Notes: generated by a model from the letters alone, not told the origin. DNA of 64,000 nt from Rhyacophila brunnea (GCA_022495005.1 JAGYXB010001414.1:1674001-1738000); one strand, 5' to 3'. Shown: positions 37,741 through 52,074, numbered from the stretch's first letter. Translations and numbers: made by a program.

Positions 37741-38394
37741 GTAATCAGAACAACATAGGTTTCTTCTGTGTTTTCCTAGAATCTACATAATGAAGGTATT
37801 TTCTATCCGAAAATTATTTGAAGATGACCGTCGTGTACTTTTAAAGGAATAGTTTCATATGTAAAATAGAGAAAATCGTGGTATATTAATTTGTGTAAGT
37901 TGAAGAGATTAATTTATAGAGAGGCGAGATCAAAACATTTAAGATGTGAGATTAGGTTAGTGTATTAATAATTAATGTCAGGCCAACTAATCAAATATTA
38001 TTAGTCTATGAATTTTAAATAACGGTAGAAAATATTATAATGTTACTAAACTATGTTAAATACATAATAATATATTAAAAAAGTAGGTGTGTAGGTGTAT
38101 AATGTTATTATTTGATGCTATCAGAAGATTAAATCACAACTTCATTAACTTCGCTATCGGTAAAAAACGCAATATAAAAATAATCGCACCAGACGTCTCA
38201 AAATATACAAAAAATAATAATAATAACAACAAGCCGCACGAGGAAAAAGAAAATTCTCTAAGTATATCGAACGACCAAAACCGAATCTCCTACACAGCTG
38301 AAAGTTTAAACACGACGAATGTAGATATTCACGCACACTTTGAAAGACATTTACAGACATACAGAGAGTTGTTCAATGTAAGGCTTTACTAACA

Positions 38395-38580
38395 CAGTTT
38401 CGCGGGAATCACAGCTGTAGTCGGGCCGCAGCTGGCGTAGGCGACCCAGTTGCCGGCGTAGCCCCTCTACGGGCCTGCTACGAGAGCTATTGATCGAGCC
38501 GCGTCGGCGGTGGAACATCGACACGGTGCCCGACTAAATACAGAACACACACACGCTCACACCCCCCAACACAAGCAAAG
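38395..38580. other. GC-rich island, possible exon or promoter
   Basis: Sharp rise in GC. On the minus strand a TTCTGTATTTAG acceptor is followed by an ATG frame starting MFHRRRGSINSSRSRP and a possible GTAAAG donor at its end. On the plus strand, TTACTAACACAG is an acceptor-like sequence at its left edge, and GTAAGG follows the 101-codon frame at 38087-38392. No family was recognised on either strand. It could equally be a promoter or a 5'UTR. Confidence 0.3.
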
Positions 38581-41500
38581 CACGCACAGATAGAGCCTCC
38601 ATGAATTAATCTACGAATGGTGTGTTACCAAGACAAGCGCGTGGAATTGTCATACAGTTTTATATTTTGTATGTTATCTCGTACAGTAACTCGATTAGCT
38701 TGGCTATTTTGGAGATATGAATAACTTTGCAGGGTGTATGGGAAAATTAACGTCTGTTTACCTACAGACGGTGTATTTTATTATACATTTTCTATAATTG
38801 GTTTTATTTATTGTGAAGCGTATTTTCTATATTCCAAGTTAACAAATTTAGTACGTATTGTAGGACTACACTTGGACTTCCTATCTCTGATATCATGAAT
38901 GAAAACAAAAACGAGTATTCACCGCCAAAAATGTTTTATTCCTTAAATAATTTATTTTTTTAATTTATAAAAGATAACATCCATATAACTTTTCAACCCT
39001 ATTCACGATTATTAAGCTTTTTACAGTTACTGTTTATTTACAGCCGAATACACGTAAAATATTCTTAAGTAGATTTGGTTAAAATATACGTTTCCTAGAC
39101 GTTATTATGTGGCGTTTTCTAAGCTATGCTTCCCATAGCCAAGGAAAGGAGGGGTGGTATACGGCGTTAGTATACATAAGGAAAAATATAGATATTCGTG
39201 TTGTCGATCCCAATGTAATACTAGTTTACCGACTGACAAAAGCAAATTATAACATCGGAATCAGTGATTATTTACATACATGTTATGTATTTATTTTATT
39301 AGATACTACGATGTAAATTTCATATTATTGATCGTGTGTATTATTATCGAATATAGCTATTCAAATGTATAGAATATTGTTCTTTCGATTGGCCAATATA
39401 TATGGGCTTGTACAAGAGGAAGTTGCTTTAATTAAAAAGTTATTTTTAACCCAGCTTCGGTATACATAGTAAACATAAAAATTGCATTAGAAATACTGGA
39501 CACGCGATTTAAATCCATGGCATTCTTCTCTTTTAAGGGAACTGGTCGTTCGTTATGTCGCTGTGTACGCCTGAAAGGGCGTAGTGAAATCATTTAGTAT
39601 ACAGGGTAAAAATAGTCACCGAAAATTTAAATAAATAAATATCACTAAAAGTGAGTAAAAAGATATTTTATATCTCAATATCTCGGCAAAGAAAACAGAA
39701 GTAAAATTATATCGCATCAACCATAAAAACAAGCGAAAAATGTTGTACTAAGGTTATTTTTTGTAGTTGTATTTTCATGACAGCCTCTCTGTTTCTCGTG
39801 TTATACCAATGAATGAATAATAATACTATATTCAAATAATATCATTTATTATTATTGCGTCTATTTTATAATGCCAATCCAATCAGATAATTGTCTGCTG
39901 TGTGAATAATTTGTACAGGAAATGTTATGTTACAAACAGTAGGCATTATGCGACAAAGCCACGTATTACTGGTATTTAATACCCTATAATCAATCCGTAA
40001 GATGATCTGTCATCATATCGGATGACGAATGATGTTTATTGGCGTCGCCTAGCAACATATTGAATGATGAGACGCCGTCACGTGGATGTCATCCATCAAA
40101 CACGGAAACGTAAATCCAGTGCTTAGTGCGCTAAAAGATTCTGTTAATCCAAGCAGTAGTAGGTATGGAAATTTAGCTAGATATGTTATAAATGCAATTG
40201 GTATTGTACACGGGTAAATCTTCATAGAAAGCCGTAAATTATAAGCGCATGTCAGATACCTAAAATATGTATATTAGTATATAAACAGGTTATGTTAATA
40301 CTTGTAAAACTTACTTTCGGTCCGGAAAAAAATATTGTATAAGGTATATTATGCATGTTTACGTTGTGGAAATATCTTGTCATCCTTTTTTAAGAGAAAT
40401 ATTTGATAGCAATTCTTTTAACCCATTAGATACAAGATACAATATATCAAAGATCACATATTAAAAGATTAAACATATGGTTCACACGTCTACATTTTAT
40501 GGAAAGCGCTATTCGGCGATAATATTCGTATTTAATTCATAGATTAATGTTTACTGTTATATAGGTACATAATTTTTAATATTTTAAAATTTTGAAAATA
40601 TAAGCGTTTATGTTATAATAAGACGTCATCAGTAAAATTGCTGCAGGTCAAATATCTTATAGGTATAAAATATTTAATATAATAATGTATTTATTCTAGA
40701 TGTTTATATAATCCAGGGTGCTCTTTATGTATATTTAACTACGGCATCATTCCTCGTACAGCTTTGTCTATTGACGTGCAATAATTATTATAAACTTTTA
40801 ATTTTATATAGCAGTTGATTTAGTTTTTACCGGAGAGCATCTTTACTTAATTAATTTTGTACATATTTTAAATCACAAGTTAGTTATCAAAAGTAAATTA
40901 TATGGGCTAGCGACATGAATGCATCTTGATATTAATCTAATAAAATATTTACAAAATATCGCCCACTTAGATATTGGTATTTCCACGTTTTAAAATTGAC
41001 ATTTACTTTTAATTGAATTCTGTTTGATAAAAAAACTCTTTAGATTAGGTTCTCAGTAATCATTCTGGTAATTTTAAAATTACAGCACTATTTATATTTC
41101 AACACATATGCTGATAAAATAAAACTGGTTTTTGACACTAATCTACAATATAATGTAATACTAATCGACAATTTCTGTACATAATGATTAATTAACCAAG
41201 TACTTACTTATAAAAATGCCATAGTTACAAACGTAATACACAATTAATTATACAAAATAATCGAAAAAATACATGTAGGTAGGTACTAATTAAAAATATG
41301 GGAAATTATTATTAGATTTTTAGAAGTCTTGTTGTATACACAAAGTACTATTCAGAGTAGGTATTACATTCCTGTACTGTATTGTGTTAATATAATATGT
41401 ACAAGGTCGAGAATCTCCTCAAATATCTACTGTTGGCACCAGACTATCTATTCGAAATTGCTGCAGTGTGTAACTTTCCGGACATAGTTTGCTTTGTCTC

Positions 41501-42065
41501 CCGAAGTGTTTTGTCAGATACAATACACACAGTATTAGAACTCGGCTAATGTGTATACATTTAAGCTTTGAATATTAAGAGCCTATGCTCACATAGGTAT
41601 TCACTATACGGAGGTATTTTCAAGTGAACAGTTCAGCGTTAAGCTATAGCTAGAAATGATATTGCCCGCTGAAATTCCAGAGTAGGTATAAGTAAATCAT
41701 TCTACAGTAGCACTTACTTGACAGCAAACTGATAAAAACTTTGATTGCAGTGCTAAAAATATTGAAATAAGTGGTAATAATTTCAAAGAATTATGCAATA
41801 AAAAAATTGATTAATTGAGAACAGGTTTCCGTACTGCATTCGAAAATAATCAATGACTACCATCGTAATTCGAAATTCAATGTCACAGCCTGGATATAGT
41901 CAGTCTAGAGTGGTACTATATTATTATTCGCAAGTGCATTGGTATGATTGACTATATGGTACCACCTTAGAATAATTTACCTACATCTAGGTAGTGCAGA
42001 TTTAGTTACAGATTTCATTCATCTTTCGTATGAATTTCAAAATTGAACTATCTTACTATTAAAAT
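38581..42065. other. 3.5-kb AT-rich stretch
   Basis: Nothing recognisable: no long frame with family similarity, no bounded element, no RNA gene. Confidence 0.4.
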
Positions 42066-42541
42066 AATTACAAGATAAAAAGAATTTTTTATATACAACG
42101 TTTTTAAATTTTCTGTTGAATCATATAAACTTGACTTTATTAGCTTAAACGATCAAAAAAATTTGTACTTCATAGAAATAATACTGAAATGTCATTTTGA
42201 CATTTCATATTGATTTCCATAGTAACGCACGTATATATTAATAATTTAGTTGCTAGGACCCTAGACCCCTCTAGCAACCAATAATAGTGGATTGAATAAC
42301 GGATTTATTTCGAACTAACTTGTCATACAAAACAGAATTGACTGAAAATGAATTTAATTCTACTTAAAAATGGCTAAAAGTATTAAAAAATGCATTGGCA
42401 TCATATTCTGATATATTATAAAAGTTTCAAATGTCTAGCTAGTCGGGAAGTTAGTTAAAAATAGATTGCAAGATTTGTACTGGACAAACAACCCCCGGAC
42501 AAACAACCACCGGACAAACAACCACCGGACTAATAAGAATT
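42066..42541 (-). mobile_element. MITE-like repeat family M2, copy c, with expanded minisatellite
   Basis: Inverted copy of the M2 family starting at TTACAAGATAAAAAG and ACAACGTTTTTAAATTTTC. It runs through the hairpin and TGACATTTCATATTGATTTC region to a 3-unit minisatellite, and lacks the last ACGTTGTA end. Copies b, d and e have one unit at the same place. Confidence 0.75.
42478..42536 (-). repeat. 15-bp tandem repeat within M2 copy c
   Basis: Three successive copies of a CCGGACAAACAACCA-type unit, one with a CCCCC variant. The other M2 copies carry one or none, so the array has expanded locally. Confidence 0.8.
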
Positions 42542-42720
42542 ATTATTTAATATTTATTTTCTCGATGTTTATACGCCATTTGGGTCCTTAAATATTAGAG
42601 TATCTCTTTTATAATTTTCAAAAATTCAGTTTCGAAGTAAGATTTTTTATTTATTCTTAAAATAGTCAACAAAGAAATTGCAAAAAAATATCCATGAATT
42701 AACATTTAATACAATAATAT

Positions 42721-43139
42721 GGGTGTGCAACATGAACCCTAAGTAAAAGAGAGATCCAGAAACTTAAAGTAGCACAACGTGGTATGGAGAGGTGCATGCT
42801 GGGCATAACGCGAAATAACAAAAAGAGGAATGAGTGGATAAGGAAGCAGACAAGGGTTTGCGATGTAATAGAGTTTATTAAAAGCCTTAAATGGAGATGG
42901 GCTGGACACATAGCTCAAAGAAGAGACAATCGTTGGACAAATCTAGTCATCCAGTGGTATCCAAGAAGTACAAAACGTCCACAAGGTAGACCTAGAGGCC
43001 GCTGGATCGATGAAATGATAAAGTTCTGCGGAAGTACGTGGCAACGCAATGCACAGGACTGAGAGAAGTGGAAGCAACTTGAAGAGGCCTTCATCCAGCA
43101 GTGGATAGATTCAGGCTGATGATGATGATGATGATGATG
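42721..43139 (+). mobile_element. 5'-truncated RTE LINE, second copy, with target duplication
   Basis: About 420 bases of the RTE 3' end, nearly identical to the copy at 1944-3008. It holds the LGITR, WRWAGHIAQRRDNRWTN and GRPRGRWIDEM blocks and a (TGA)n tail. Flanks ACAATAATAT (42711-42720 and 43140-43149) form a perfect 10-bp duplication. A premature stop (GACTGA at about 43058) interrupts the frame near the end. Truncation and tail fit target-primed reverse transcription. Confidence 0.92.
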
Positions 43140-43171
43140 ACAATAATATTATCTACCGTCAATTTTATTGT

Positions 43172-43367
43172 TGAAAATGAATTTAATTCTACTTAAAGAT
43201 GGTTAAAAGTATTAAAAAATACATTGGCATCGTGTTCTGATATATTCTAAAAGTTTCAAATGTCTAGCTAGTTGGGAAGTTAGTTAAAAATCGATTGCAA
43301 GATTTGTACTGGGTAAACAACCACCGGACAAATAAGAATAAGACCTAATAAAAACGTTGTAATAAAA
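43172..43367 (-). mobile_element. MITE-like repeat family M2, copy d, partial
   Basis: About 200 bases matching the minisatellite end of M2: GAAAATGAATTTAATTCTAC to TAATAAAAACGTTGTAATAA, with one CAACCACCGGACAAATAAG unit. It overlaps in content with copy c, so it is not simply the missing part of that copy. Confidence 0.7.
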
Positions 43368-43829
43368 TGTTTTCAGCAATGCTCACATCTAAGCTTATTA
43401 TATTGGTATAAAAATGATCTATGTGATGCAGAAATAATAATAATAAAAAGTAACTTGTTCAACGTAATTTAATTACAAGAATTTCCTTTTCAATGTCCCA
43501 AAAGTGGCACGAGCAAAACTTATTCTATGAAAGAGACAAAACCTTTTTTTTAAAGGCCGCAGTGAAAATTATATATCGAAGTCTATAAATTAATTATCGT
43601 TTCATTTTGAGCTTCTCTAAGGTTGAAAATGGTCCTTTAAGCTCTCGATATAATTGTCACAAGTAGTGCAAATTATATATATATATTATAATATTCGTGT
43701 ACATATATTGAAATAACAATAACTAATTGAAATTACTAGGTTTACTCAGAAATGTATGAAAGAAACTAACGCCACACTGTCGAGAATTTTATAGACCTCG
43801 TCCCGATAGTTACTATTTACCATTGAGAC

Positions 43830-44568
43830 TAGGGAATCCAATCCCGAGCCAAAATTCTGATCCCGGGATTTTGGGATTACAATTTGATAATCCCGGGATC
43901 CCGGGACTGGTCCCGGAATTGGGATTTTTTTCCATTGTTAATATAAAATTTTTATATTTACTAATAACATTGATAAAATCAGTCAAAAATAAATCTAGTA
44001 TAATTTATACTATTTAAGACATTTATTGTTAATATTGTATACGTTAAATCTTGGAAATGCACAAGTTTAATGGAGTAAATAATATTGTTATATAAATAAT
44101 AATGTGAATTTAATATGAGATTGCTATTTCTGATAGCAAAGACATAATGAATAGATCAGCGAGATTTAAAATAGTAAAGCAAATAATCATGGCGTACTTA
44201 TGGCCTTTCCGCTTCATAAATTTAATTAGTCAGCCAAATATGAAACTGCAAAATATCAAAATGCAAATATCATGGTGGAATTACTTTGTTAAAAGTGCGA
44301 AGCATTGTTTTTTTTACCAATCTTTCTCATTTTTAATAATCTATTTGAAAAAATAAAATGAATCGACAACCTACACATCAAACTTCATTCAAACTCAGTT
44401 TATTTCTAATGTAGTTATTTTGTATTAAAAGTATTTTTTCTGTTATATTTTCCATAAAAATTGATAAAAAAATCAATCCCGAAATCCCGGGATTATGTTT
44501 ATCAATCCCGGGATTCATAGGTATCGAAAATAGCTCGGGATCCCGGGATCCCGGGATTGGATTCCCTA
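43830..44568. mobile_element. hAT-type MITE, 739 bp, with CCCGGG subterminal array
   Basis: Termini TAGGGAATCCAATCCCG and CGGGATTGGATTCCCTA are perfect inverted repeats, flanked by a perfect 8-bp duplication ATTGAGAC (43822-43829 and 44569-44576). Seven CCCGGG palindromes, typically in ATCCCGGGAT, cluster at the two ends (43862, 43892, 43900; 44486, 44507, 44542, 44550). The central AT-rich 550 bases have short frames but no transposase. Same architecture as the element at 28698, with a different palindrome. Confidence 0.9.
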
Positions 44569-44576
44569 ATTGAGAC

Positions 44577-47500
44577 GTAGTAAGAGATGAACGAGGTGGC
44601 GTTCGTTAGAGTAAGGGAAATGACGCGACCTTCTACTTGTCTTATGCTCCAAGGCAAACCATGATAGGGTGAAATCAGTCAGTAAGATAAACTACTACCC
44701 GCCGATAGACAGAGTTGATTAGTGTTAAGGTATAATACAATTATTTTTGTATTGCTATTTTGTGCCGCTACGGTGTGCGCAATCATGATAATGATAAGAC
44801 TATATTATTTCAATGAAAAAACAAATTTTGTAGATCCGAAATATAATATTGTATTGTACTGTAAACAATATAATGCAAGTATGGTATCATTAAAGACTAC
44901 TTATTTATTGCATTACCAATCATTTTCTATAAAACAATTGTCTTTGAAACACACATTGCAAAGATATCGATTGATTGCCATTGAAATCGAATTAATTCGT
45001 GCGGTATCTGTGTTTATATTATTATTGTGATATTATCATATACGATCCATATCAAATAAAATAAAATAATGTGAGTCATACAATTTTTTTATAATATATA
45101 ACGTGAGAAATTTTAAATGGTTTTAGTCAGCCGATCGTCCAATTTAAACTAATACAGTCACGTAACAAACAGCAGAGCGATGCATTTTTTGCAACTGTTC
45201 AAAATAGACAGTAGTTGCACAATAATATTACATTACTGTCGCAGTGAGAGCTGATATTTAATTACTTTTATTGTTTGCAATTGATAATTTAATGGTAAGG
45301 CGGCGCTTGTTAAAACTAAACAAGGAAGTCGATTATTTTGTGAAATTAAGCTGTTTTCATCTCCATAATAATTGCATTATAAAATGAATTTTGCGGTTTA
45401 CTCCGTTTTGTAAACTTACAACATTTAGAAAGTACCAAATTATATACGTCTTCTATTTTAGTTATCTCATCCAACTAGTAAGAGAATTGCATAGTGGTAC
45501 GAATGATGCACGTTGGACTCGACGTGGAAAGATCAAACGGAACAAATGTGTGAGAAAACAGATAACATTATGGGATAACGGAAGATACACAAAAAACATT
45601 ATATCAACAGAATGGTTAAGCTTAAAAAATACTCGTTAGTTAAGTTATAATCAACGAGGGAATGAAATGTGCTGATGAACGCTTTTATGTAGCTGCAAAT
45701 TTATCTCAGATGATGATAAAAATCATAAATTACTATTATGTACTTAATATAACGAAATGTAATATTATCAAAACATTACCTCATTCAGTAAATAATGCAT
45801 TCATTTTGTCTTATTTTTACTTATTAAATTGGGTAAAAATAATGTTTCAAATTAAATCAAAATTGCTATTATTACCAAGTGCTATAAAAATGTGGAAATT
45901 ATTCTAAGATACATATTATCAAAGAAATTAAATTGTACAATTTTAGTTTTAAAAAACGAGTGTGTTTTTTAAATATATATATATATATATATAATGAAAG
46001 TAAAATTATGAAAGAATTGTGGTAAGAGGCGATTGATAAACATTCTTTTTTTGTAATATTGATGCTTTCTATCTGTCTGGTTTATACATTAAATACACAC
46101 CTCTATTGCCGAACCATATTCAGACAAGCGATATTTTTTTTCTCACTCATTTTCAAAAACATACAATTACATCAAAACACTGATAGAGTAAAAATAGATT
46201 TTATTATAATTTGTAACATAAGGTTAATCTTATGATATATTATAGTGCGTAGTAATGTGTTATCTTATCTTCTGTCAAGATTCTTTTATAAAATTTGACC
46301 ATGTCACATTTTACTGCGTTCGTGAAATGTTTTGGGAGATCAAAGTTATCATGTATCTGAGTGGTACGATAATAGAATGTGATAGGCGAAAGTCTACGCA
46401 ATAAATAAATAAGCTTACACTGTCGTCATCTCCCAAGGTTTTTAGATATATGACATTGTCAAATATACATAGTAATTTGTTGAAGTCCTTCAAAGATATT
46501 TATATGAGTATTGTTTGATGAACCACGTAAGTCAAAATCTTTATTAAACAAAACAAATAGTATCACGAACACTGCGTTCTAGTATTTGAATAATGATTGC
46601 CATCATTGATTATAATTTACTCCTGCACTGGACTAGTAGATACAACAACCGTCTTTAATTCTCACGACTGGATCAAATTCGTATATCTTTTGTCAATTAA
46701 AAATGCGTTTTTATCTAGATTATAACTACATTATAATTTATTGAGCGAATGGTTAACCATTTATTTTTGTAAAAGGTGTGTCATTAATGGCAATTCACTT
46801 AATGTAACAAAAGATGCTGGTGACAATTAATAGTATTGAGATTACTTACAGTTAATTTAATCTCAGAAGTCATTTTCTAATGTAACCTTATTACATTATT
46901 TACGTAAGTATCGTATTGTAGAGTCGGTGTTGACAATAATTAAAACATATCAACTATTTTGTGATCCGATGAATATCTATATAAATAAATTGGAATATTG
47001 GTATATTCATAATAATATACCATCAGATATTAGTACTCACGACAGCAAAGTAGTGAACGCTTATAATGCCGATATGGTTTAATTGGGTTTCGCACGAGAA
47101 TAATTAGCTCCTACGGTATTAATGGATTGTTGATGCCTATGATATAGATAAATTTCCCATCAGACAATAGGATACGTACGGAAGGAAGTTATTACTGACT
47201 GTTTTGGTAATAAATAAACCAATACGGCATTCAAAATCAGAATATACACACATATTCTATTCTACGCACAACAGGTAGCAGGAAACATAACGTTGTGATT
47301 ATAGTTAAATATAACATGGGAGGGGAGATTATAGTACAGAAAACTGAATAAATTGATATCTTATCCGAATATAATATGATAATACAGATATCTAGTTATT
47401 TGTCAAATATAAATAAAACATAATGACTTGATATTGTTTTCTAAATACCACTGCTTACTGATACCAAGAGCATCGGTACGCGAACAATGTTTTTCATCTG

Positions 47501-50500
47501 TTGGGAAATAAAAAAAAAACGTAGATACTTGTATTACCTAGGTCATTTAAAATATTCTTATTGTAGGTATATCTAAATGGTCGTAAACAATGTTCATTTT
47601 GTCGCATATATATATTATGTATCTTGGTATGATAGGGTACTTTAGTATCATTCTATATTTTATAATACATGATAATAATTAATATTGTCACATCGTCACA
47701 TCGCGATATCTAATACCTATACTCAAAGAAATTAAGGATCAACTTAAATAATCTTTTATCGTTATATTTTTTACTACTGCATTAGTTGTGAAATGATCCA
47801 TAAACCCAAACCGACGTATATTTACGAATATAGATAAATTCATAAATGGCTTCTCAAATCACGATTTTGAGGCTTTTGAATCAAAATTAATCGTCATTTT
47901 CATGCTGGAATGAATATTCATTATAATAGTAACATTTTCGAGTTCAAGCGTAGAGATGTTCAGTCATGTTTTTGTAATTTTACCGTCATATATAATTAAA
48001 ATAACGTTATGTCAATATTAAAGTCATACCTAAATACGTGGAAGAATATTTTTTATGTAAATAGTCAAAGGAATTTTTACTAACAATTTATGCATCAGCA
48101 GTCTAATTTTTAAGTGAATCAACAAACGAAATACTAGTTGGAAATATAAATAGTTTAACATTATTACGGTATAAGTAAGTATATAAAAATGCGTTATTAT
48201 ATTTTTATCTTATATTTCGATGAAACTTTTGATATTTCGTTTGATTTAGTTTAAAAAAATATATTATATGAACATTCGATACCTAACTAAAAAAAATAAA
48301 AAAAAAAATTTAATTAGTACACATTAGCAACTAAAGAATCGTATATCCTACTTAGTGTATTTTGAAGTATGGCTACTAGAAATAATATCACAAAACTTTG
48401 TATTTTTTGAGTTACGGAGAAGATTCCCCATGCATAATTAACTGGTTAAACTACCGGTTTCGCACAAGGTCGATTCGTCGATCGATATATTATATTAATC
48501 ATATTAAAACATTAATAATTACATTTACACACAAAACGATAATAATTCTGACAGCAGTTAGTAAAAGTCAAGCAAAAGAACACTAAATTAAAATCGAAAA
48601 CAAAATGTGAAAACTGTGGTTAAAATTTAAAATTGGAAGGAACAAACATATTTTGTATTATACGAATATAAATTTAATTGTTGAGTTAGCATAATACTAA
48701 TATTGAATTTCCAACGTTTCGTTAGACATAAATTAAATGAAAATGAATAAAACAACGACAATAATAATAAATAGTCGTTAAGATGATTGAAAACATGAGT
48801 TAAGCAATTTCGTCTCTTTAAATTTTTATGCCACACATTATGCAATATTGTTCAGTGATTTATTTTGATCTTGGCAGATAAATAGCAAATGGCCCGTCTT
48901 GTATTGTTCTATGCCAGCATAAATCTGTATGTAAAGTGATTGAATACAAACTGAGAAACGTATTATTACAGGCAGTCGTATCCGTTGTTTACACGTACAA
49001 ATTACAGGATTATTTCCATGTTATCGGTCTTTTCTAGAGAACGTTGTATTAATATTAATGACCATTAAAAGCAGATTTTTAGATTTATATGTTGTTTCAA
49101 AGTATAATAATAAGAGAAAGTGTTCAATAGAAGCGTAATTTAATATTTTACATAAGGTTTTTGTTATGAATAACCCAAAAATGAATTGGCTTTGAAAGAT
49201 ATAATATTTCAGGTTAAAATATGTACTTAAGTAGGTATCTTATTCATCTTTGGAAAAATCGGATTTTGTAGTTATGATTCATTATTTTACTGTTATATTA
49301 AAAAATGTTTTTTTAGAGTTTTTTATAATCTATAAAGATTTTTTTGCCCAGTAAAAAAATCTATCTGTTGCATAAAGTATGTTAAACGCACCCTTAATGA
49401 TACAAATAATGATTTCAACACGTACGCTGATGATTATTTCACTTTGTCATTTTGTGATTCCAAATTAAACCAAGAATAATTATGTAAACTTTGAAACTAC
49501 TGACAATTATAGCCTATCTTTTATTGATTTATCCATACACATACTGTACGATGCAGTGGCAAAAGGTGGAGGTAGGCTGTGAAGATCCGACATAAATAGT
49601 ACTACACTATAAAATTTGTTAGACATGCCTGTTAGTTTTTATTGAACTATGAATACAAATACAAGTACGTTGGGATGTACGCGGGTGAACCCGGTGCTAA
49701 TTGTTATTAAATTATGTGTACTGTATTTTATTTTTGAATTGATATATGTATTTCTACAAAGTGTTTACAGTTACCATATTCTGTTTTGAATTGATATAGT
49801 TATACAATATATCTGAAAAGAATTTGTTTTCGCTTTGTTTATACAGATGATTATGATTAAGATATTCTATTATTTCACCATGGAAACAAATTTAATGATA
49901 TAATATCAGTATGAAATGTTTTTGGACGTTTATTAACATTAGTATAAAAATCTATATAATAACGAATATTATAACCAATACCTTCCATTTATTAATTATT
50001 GATTTTCGATTATATTACTGAAAAATATAAAGAAAAATCTGTTTACATGAGTTGTTTGATCCGGGTTGATAAGTGATGGTATAATTTTTAAAGTTATGTT
50101 CCTCAAAGTTTAGAATCCATAATATCATAATAATATAATAATGCCTACAGATTTCAAATTAAAAAAATATATAAATACATACATATTATCGTTAAAAATA
50201 TCATATATTCGTTTATTGTATCGACAACTATGGATAGCCTTCAAAATATAATATTATTTGTTAAGAAAAAAATCTAAACTATGCCACTTATTCCTATCGC
50301 AAGTAAAATAATAATTTTATCTCCAGCGTCGGGTTGTCGGCAGAGCACGAAGATGTTTACGAATTACTTCGCAGCGCGCAATGGAAAAATAGATGGCCGT
50401 GAAAAACGAAAAAAAACATAACATATAATATGTGTTTTCGCGCACTCCAACTTCGCCCGGACAATGAACTGCACTATAATATTATTATGATTGTGTAACG

Positions 50501-52070
50501 CGTATTTTCTGGAAAAGCTAAATATATTATGGCATATATATATATATACATAGCGTATTAAATGTTGTATATTATGTCAGACAATATGAAATGACCATGA
50601 ACTTAAAGTGTCTCGTGTGATATGGAAAGCTTGTATACGAATACACTGTTAAAATACATACAATTTTCGGAACATCTTTACACTGATGTGAAGAAGATAT
50701 GGGGGAGTATATTAATCAAACAGAAATTAAACGTTTAAAAATATAAAAAAAATATTAAAGCCATGATTTAGGGAATTGATAAAAATCTGCATACGTCGAT
50801 ATAAAGTGGGTCCAGAGTCCGCTTCTCCTGGTGCGTACTGAATACTAGTGATTTTTGAATATTATTTCTTGCTGTACCAATATTTTACATTCAACATTAA
50901 AACTGGCGAACTTATACCGATACTTTGAAACAACTACTTACCATTCATTAAAAAACTGAGAGTTGAAATTTAAAAACTTTTCAAAATTGTTTATTGATAC
51001 TTGCTTCAAAAATGCACGCCATAAAAACTACAATAGGTTTTTTTAGAAAGAGGTAAGAATAATTATTACAACTTTTGATAATAAAAGATTTACAATATCA
51101 TGACAACTATTAGGCGAAATATAAAAATCTGTAGGTTTGTGGTATCTACATATACAATATTTCAACAAAACAGAATATTATATTAAATCAGAATAGCTAC
51201 AGAACAATCGCAAATAATATACGGAAGTACACCAACTAAGCTACCGAGATCTTTAAAGAATTTATAAAACTATTTGCACTTAACCTTTTCTTTAACATGC
51301 CTCCCAATTAGTATTACTAACGACAGGCTAATTTTACACCTTGAGAGAACAAAATAACGGATCCTATCAGAATACCCAAATAAGTTTAAATAAAAATGGC
51401 AGAGTTTTCATTGACATATACAATCATTTATTAAATATGTACGTGTCGAGGACACTTTTGAATAAAAACTAGTTTTTGACTTATTATTATTATGTATGTA
51501 AGAAAATAAATGTTGTCAAAAAGTTAGTCCAATGACGTGTCAATGTCCTTTGAAATGACATATAAATATTTTAACAGGAATATGCCGTACGCCCATTAAG
51601 GGGTATAACGAAATTGTTGCATTATAATATTGTTTGTGTATTTGATAACTTTTAGAGCACTTATCTAAATACACAGTTACGCATGTGGAGTATTGGGTTA
51701 TCACAGGACAGTGTTTAATATCGTTAAAAGTAATTCTAATAGCAGGAATAATATTATTGATAGTGAAGGAATTTTAGTGCGTGATAAAAGTGGGCGGATA
51801 TATTTAAATAATTTATGATAACTGAAAAGCAGCATGTAACATTATTGCGACCCCATAAACTACTGACTTATGAACTAAAAACATATCGTCGATCTAAATT
51901 TGAATACTAATTATTGATGGTACACTTTTGAGAAAACTTCGAAAATATTAATTTTTTTAGCATGTATTACGTGTATTATAAATTATACCATATCCAAGTA
52001 AACGTCAGAAGGATAAATTCATCATAAAATAAAAATCACGATCGCAAAATGTTAAATGAAGATTAGTAAT
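44577..52070. other. 7.5-kb AT-rich gene-free stretch
   Basis: No gene was recognised. Holds a dinucleotide (AT)n run at 45975-45993, a possible decayed RTE piece near 45480-45575, a small CATAAG/CTTATG hairpin near 46220-46235, and a GC-richer spot at about 50325-50460. Frames here are short and AT-rich. Confidence 0.4.
45480..45575 (+). pseudogene. Possible decayed RTE fragment
   Basis: The reading frame LHSGTNDARWTRRGKIKR then NKCVRKQITLWD loosely follows the GMERCMLGITRKDRKR and NEWVRKQTGV block of the RTE copies. Too diverged to be certain. Confidence 0.3.
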
Positions 52071-52074
52071 TGTA

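Noticed and set aside
44722..45030. 102-codon frame with a signal-peptide-like start
   Set aside because: It starts at GTG, not ATG, is AT-rich, and shows no family match or splice context; hydrophobic starts arise easily in AT-rich DNA.
45970..45993. (AT)n microsatellite as a functional element
   Set aside because: Ordinary simple repeat; nothing beyond low complexity.
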